From positions 1-35,190 of the forward strand of contig CAJOMC010000018.1 of NCBI GenBank assembly GCA_905235635.1: a DNA stretch of 35,190 nucleotides, read 5' to 3'. The notes beneath the pieces are model-generated. The model saw only the letters and a list, made by a program, of their open reading frames with translations. It was not told the origin of the DNA and did no database searches. Of this stretch, positions 32,321-35,190 are shown one piece after another; the stretch's first letter is position 1, and each line of letters begins with the position of its first letter. Position numbers and translations under genes: made by a program. Source of the stretch: an uncultured Bacilli bacterium (GTDB lineage: Bacteria > Bacillota_I > Bacilli_A > Izemoplasmatales > UBA1188).

Positions 32321-33604
32321 ATGAATTATTTAAAAAGAATAGTTGATAAAGAAATAGATATTAAGATAGGTGCTTTTGGCGCGATACAATTAGTGGGGCC
32401 TAAAGGTTGCGGCAAAACTAGAACTGCTAGTGAGAGATGCCGAACAATTTTTGAATTTCAAAATGAAGATGAAAGACAAGATTTATTAGATATTGCTGCT
32501 ACAAAACCCTCAATTTTATTATCAAGAGATAAACCAATATTATTAGATGAATGGCAAGACGCTCCTCAAATGTGGGGAGCTGTTAGAAACGCTTGTGATA
32601 AGGAAGATTTATTTGGTGCATTTTATTTAACTGGCTCTACCTCTAAACCAATTAATACACCACATACAGGAACATTAAGGATATCAACTATCGAAATGCT
32701 TCCAATGTCTTTATATGAAAGTAAAGAAAGCAATGGAAAGATATCTCTTGCTGATTTATTTAATAATCCTAAACTTGATGTTACTGGAATTGAAAGTGAT
32801 TTAACTGTTGAAGATCTATTGTTTGCGTGTTGCAGAGGTGGTTGGCCAAGATCTTTAATTGCTAAAAACAAGGAATCGGCTCTTTCAGTTGCGAAAGATG
32901 CCTATAAACAAATTTGTAAAAAAGATATGACATCTATTGATGGTGTTAAAAGGAATCCGGACTGGGTAGAAGCAATATTAAAGTCTTATGCAAGAAATAT
33001 TGCTACTTTAAGTAAGAAAAATGTCTTAGTTAAAGATGTTATCACAAGTTTGCCTATGTCAGAAGATACATATGATACTTATGTTGAAAAATTAAAAGAA
33101 TTATATGTAATAACTGATGTAAATGCATGGTGCCCTCAAATTAGAAACAAAAAATCCCTTCGTGCTCCTAAAAAGCATATGTTTATTGATCCTTCAATAG
33201 CTGTAGCAGCATTAGGAGTTAGTCCTGATTATTTCTTAAATGATTTTGATATGTTTGGACATATCTTTGAATCACTAGTATATAGAGATTTATTAGCTTA
33301 TTCTTCAGCATTAGGAGGCAAATTTGAACATTATCATGATAAGTATGATTTAGAAGTTGATGGTGTTCTTCATTTAGAAGATGGAAGATATGCTTTAATT
33401 GAAATTAAACTTGGATCTAATCATATACAAGAGGGAATAGATAATCTTCTAAAAGTTAAAAACTTAATTAGAAAGGCTAATGCAGAAAATAATAAGCTTC
33501 CAATTCGTGAACCTGATTTAATGATAATTATAACAGGTGGAAAATACGCAAAGGAAACTGAAGAAGGCGTTAAAATTATACCAATTGGATGCTTAAAAGA
33601 TTAA
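32321..33604 (+). CDS. AAA_14/DUF4143-family ATPase 2
   Basis: The protein has 427 residues if started at 32321, where GAAGG lies seven bases upstream. An earlier ATG at 32291 lies inside the predicted promoter and is rejected. Walker A is GPKGCGKT (26-33), Walker B ILLDE (73-77), and the sensor-like segment is FYLTGST. The C-terminal half shows a possible PD-(D/E)xK-type set: E in FESLVYRDLL, D in LEVDGVL, and E/K in IEIKLGSN. It belongs to the same broad family as the protein at 26948 but to a different subgroup. Like that gene, it stands alone behind an array of short direct repeats. The function is not established for the family. Confidence 0.83.
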   Translation: MNYLKRIVDKEIDIKIGAFGAIQLVGPKGCGKTRTASERCRTIFEFQNEDERQDLLDIAATKPSILLSRDKPILLDEWQDAPQMWGAVRNACDKEDLFGAFYLTGSTSKPINTPHTGTLRISTIEMLPMSLYESKESNGKISLADLFNNPKLDVTGIESDLTVEDLLFACCRGGWPRSLIAKNKESALSVAKDAYKQICKKDMTSIDGVKRNPDWVEAILKSYARNIATLSKKNVLVKDVITSLPMSEDTYDTYVEKLKELYVITDVNAWCPQIRNKKSLRAPKKHMFIDPSIAVAALGVSPDYFLNDFDMFGHIFESLVYRDLLAYSSALGGKFEHYHDKYDLEVDGVLHLEDGRYALIEIKLGSNHIQEGIDNLLKVKNLIRKANAENNKLPIREPDLMIIITGGKYAKETEEGVKIIPIGCLKD

Positions 33605-33614
33605 TTTAAAAGAT

Positions 33615-33644
33615 TTGATTTTTAAGAAATTTTTTTGATATAAT
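33615..33644 (+). promoter_or_regulatory. Promoter of the MATE gene, extended -10
   Basis: TTGATT (33615-33620) and TATAAT (33639-33644) are 18 bp apart, with TGA before the -10 giving the extended TGN motif. Confidence 0.7.
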
Positions 33645-33662
33645 ATTAACATCTGATGAGTT

Positions 33663-33679
33663 GTTAATCCTTCATTAAC
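33663..33679. promoter_or_regulatory. Dyad in the MATE leader, possible operator
   Basis: GTTAAT (33663-33668) and ATTAAC (33674-33679) form a perfect inverted repeat around CCTTC, about 12 bp after the predicted transcription start. The size suits a MarR-like or TetR-like repressor, which is not encoded here. Confidence 0.5.
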
Positions 33680-33718
33680 GTAAGTCCAATCAGGATGAGG
33701 TTAAGGAGGATTTTTTTA

Positions 33719-35080
33719 ATGTCTAACAATAAGATGGTTGATAAACCAATCAAAAAATTATTATGGTCAATGGGCTTACCGATGGTTTTTTCCATGGTAC
33801 TTCAAGCTCTTTATAATGTAATCGATACGATATTTGTAATCAATATGGGAGAGATTGGCATCAAAGTCAATCTCGCACTTGCGTATGTGTTTCCAGTACA
33901 AATATTGATGATTGCTGTTGGAGTTGGGACGGGAATTGGAATCAATGTGTTGCTTTCAAGAGCGTTAGGAGAAAACGACCAAAAGAAGATTGGTAAGACA
34001 CTAGGTAATGGAATTTTCTTAGGCTTTGTTATATATATCATATTTTTGATCTTCGGATTATTTGGCTCGAAGTGGTTCTTATCCATTCAAACCGATGATG
34101 CAGAAACAATTAAGTTAGGTAGTGAGTATCTTAAAATCGTGACCACATTTTCTTTTGGGGCTATTGGTTTTAATGTGTTTGAAAGATTCTTACAAGCTAC
34201 AGGGAAAACAATGCACTCAACAATCGCTCAGGTTGTTGGTGCCATTATCAATATTGTTTTAGATTATGTTTTTATCTATCCATTAAAAATGGGTGTTGCA
34301 GGAGCTGCTTGGGCAACAGTTATTGGACAGATTGCATCATTATCTACAGCCATATGTTTTCATTATTTATTAAACAAGGATGTTAAACATAATCTTAAAG
34401 ACATTATTCCAAATGCTTCAATAATTTTGCAAATATATAAAGTGGGCTGGGCAGCAATGCTGATGCAAGGTTTGTTATCAATCAATATGTTTGTAATGTT
34501 AAGAGTCTTTTCTTTGAATGCTCAAGCAGACTTGATTAATGGTACTTATGGGATTTATTATAAGATCCAACAAATTGCATTATTTTCTTGTTTTGGACTT
34601 AGCAACACAATAATCTCTTTGCTTTCGTTTAATATCGGCCTTGGCGATTCAAAAAGAATAAAGGAATGCATAAAATGGGGCATCATCGATACAATGACAG
34701 TTGCTTTCATTGTAACCATATTGTTTGAACTATTAACAAGGCCGATATCAAACTTGTTTGGGCTTACTGCTATAGGTTTAAACAAGGAACAAATCATTTC
34801 TTTTTGTGAAACATCCATAAGAATCGCATCGATTAGCTATATATTTATGGGCTTTTCTTTAGCGATACAAGGAATACTTCAAGCGTATAGGAAATCATTT
34901 GAGCCACTCCTGATTTCTTTGCTTAGGCTTATTATATTTTTAGTCCCATTTGCTTTACTTTTTATCCGTTCTAATAATGCTGTAAATATCGTATGGTGGG
35001 CATTCCCTATAGCGGAATTATTAACTGCAATCGCATCCGCTATAATTCTGCATATGAATTTAAAGAAAATTAAATTATAA
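33719..35080 (+). CDS. MATE-family efflux transporter
   Basis: The 453-residue membrane protein has about twelve helices in two similar halves. It shows the opening PIKKLLWSMGLPMVFSMVLQ and the ALYNVIDTIFV segment typical of MATE proteins, which export drugs or metabolites using Na+ or H+ gradients. The frame is open from 33695, but AAGGAGG (33703-33709) sits nine bases before the ATG at 33719, which fixes the start. Codon and base use is less AT-rich than in the nearby operon, and an IS30-type end lies 17 bases after the stop, so recent transfer is possible. Confidence 0.9.
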   Translation: MSNNKMVDKPIKKLLWSMGLPMVFSMVLQALYNVIDTIFVINMGEIGIKVNLALAYVFPVQILMIAVGVGTGIGINVLLSRALGENDQKKIGKTLGNGIFLGFVIYIIFLIFGLFGSKWFLSIQTDDAETIKLGSEYLKIVTTFSFGAIGFNVFERFLQATGKTMHSTIAQVVGAIINIVLDYVFIYPLKMGVAGAAWATVIGQIASLSTAICFHYLLNKDVKHNLKDIIPNASIILQIYKVGWAAMLMQGLLSINMFVMLRVFSLNAQADLINGTYGIYYKIQQIALFSCFGLSNTIISLLSFNIGLGDSKRIKECIKWGIIDTMTVAFIVTILFELLTRPISNLFGLTAIGLNKEQIISFCETSIRIASISYIFMGFSLAIQGILQAYRKSFEPLLISLLRLIIFLVPFALLFIRSNNAVNIVWWAFPIAELLTAIASAIILHMNLKKIKL

Positions 35081-35096
35081 TTTTGTGAAACACTGA

Positions 35097-35190
35097 ATTG
35101 TAAAACTAAGCGCAACACTTAGTCAACTCAAAATTAAACAAATCTATAGGTTTTTGATAACCCAAAACTTTTTTAGGTCTAGAGTTTATT
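35097..35190 (-). mobile_element. IS30-family insertion sequence, terminal fragment
   Basis: The sequence from about 35097 (ATTGTAAAACTAAGCGCAAC) resembles the right inverted repeat of IS30-type elements, in which the transposase stop lies inside the repeat. The rest of the element runs off the window. The exact boundary is not proven. Confidence 0.65.
35106..35190 (-). CDS. IS30-family transposase, C-terminal fragment
   Basis: The reverse strand reads INSRPKKVLGYQKPIDLF followed by NFELTKCCA and a stop at 35106. The NSRPxKxLGYxxPxxxF motif is diagnostic of the C-terminus of IS30-family transposases. The catalytic DDE part lies beyond the window edge. Confidence 0.88.
   Translation of the reverse strand, partial: INSRPKKVLGYQKPIDLFNFELTKCCA

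Noticed and set aside
1-35190. Mycoplasma-type code with TGA as Trp, given the AT-richness
   Set aside because: TGA ends several genes at the expected position (1646, 10272, 11699), and conserved Trp positions use TGG.

Overview
The window is AT-rich, densely coded DNA with AGGAGG-type ribosome sites, sigma70-like promoters and rho-independent terminators. TGA is used as a stop and TGG for Trp, so the genetic code is standard. Lipoprotein signals, shared-ATPase-type sugar ABC permeases and codon style suggest a low-GC Bacillota, possibly a gut lineage near Erysipelotrichia or the deep-branching relatives of Mollicutes. The lineage is inferred from style only.

Layout. 1-144 is the start of a transposase (minus strand) that runs off the window. 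352-3300 holds small chromosomal genes: a lipoprotein, a phosphopantetheinyl transferase, an AlkD-like DNA repair protein and two tandem paralogous membrane-anchored proteins. 3418-25700 is a 22-kb single-strand carbohydrate locus. It opens with a near-perfect promoter followed by a 16-bp perfect palindrome of LacI-operator type. 25696-26635 is a convergent, broken class II aldolase. 26800-28549 is a DUF4143-type AAA ATPase gene flanked by inverted arrays of repeats with an exact 33-bp period. 28741-30222 is a twice-frameshifted CstA transporter. 30316-32118 is an AbrB-like regulator with an ABC-2 exporter. 32207-33604 is a second DUF4143-type ATPase preceded by three 23-bp repeats. 33719-35080 is a MATE exporter, and the window ends inside an IS30-family transposase (minus strand).

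The main system is the carbohydrate locus. Outside the membrane it offers a large lipoprotein with four related beta-sandwich-like modules and eleven Cys-rich repeats, a C-terminally anchored Ig-like protein, and two lipoproteins of the DUF2961/GH172 family, one of them frameshifted. Import is by a substrate-binding lipoprotein and two permeases, with no ATPase in the cluster. Inside the cell there are a third GH172 protein, an aldo/keto reductase, an FGGY kinase, a dehydrogenase very like galactitol-1-phosphate 5-dehydrogenase, a PfkB sugar-phosphate kinase, a FucU/RbsD mutarotase (frameshifted) and the nearby aldolase (broken).

Read together, these enzymes could form a route that is not the textbook one: furanoside hydrolysis, mutarotation, reduction of the aldose to an alditol, phosphorylation, oxidation to a ketose phosphate, second phosphorylation and aldol cleavage. 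This is inference from gene content. At least four genes carry frameshifts, so the locus is either decaying in this strain or affected by sequence errors.
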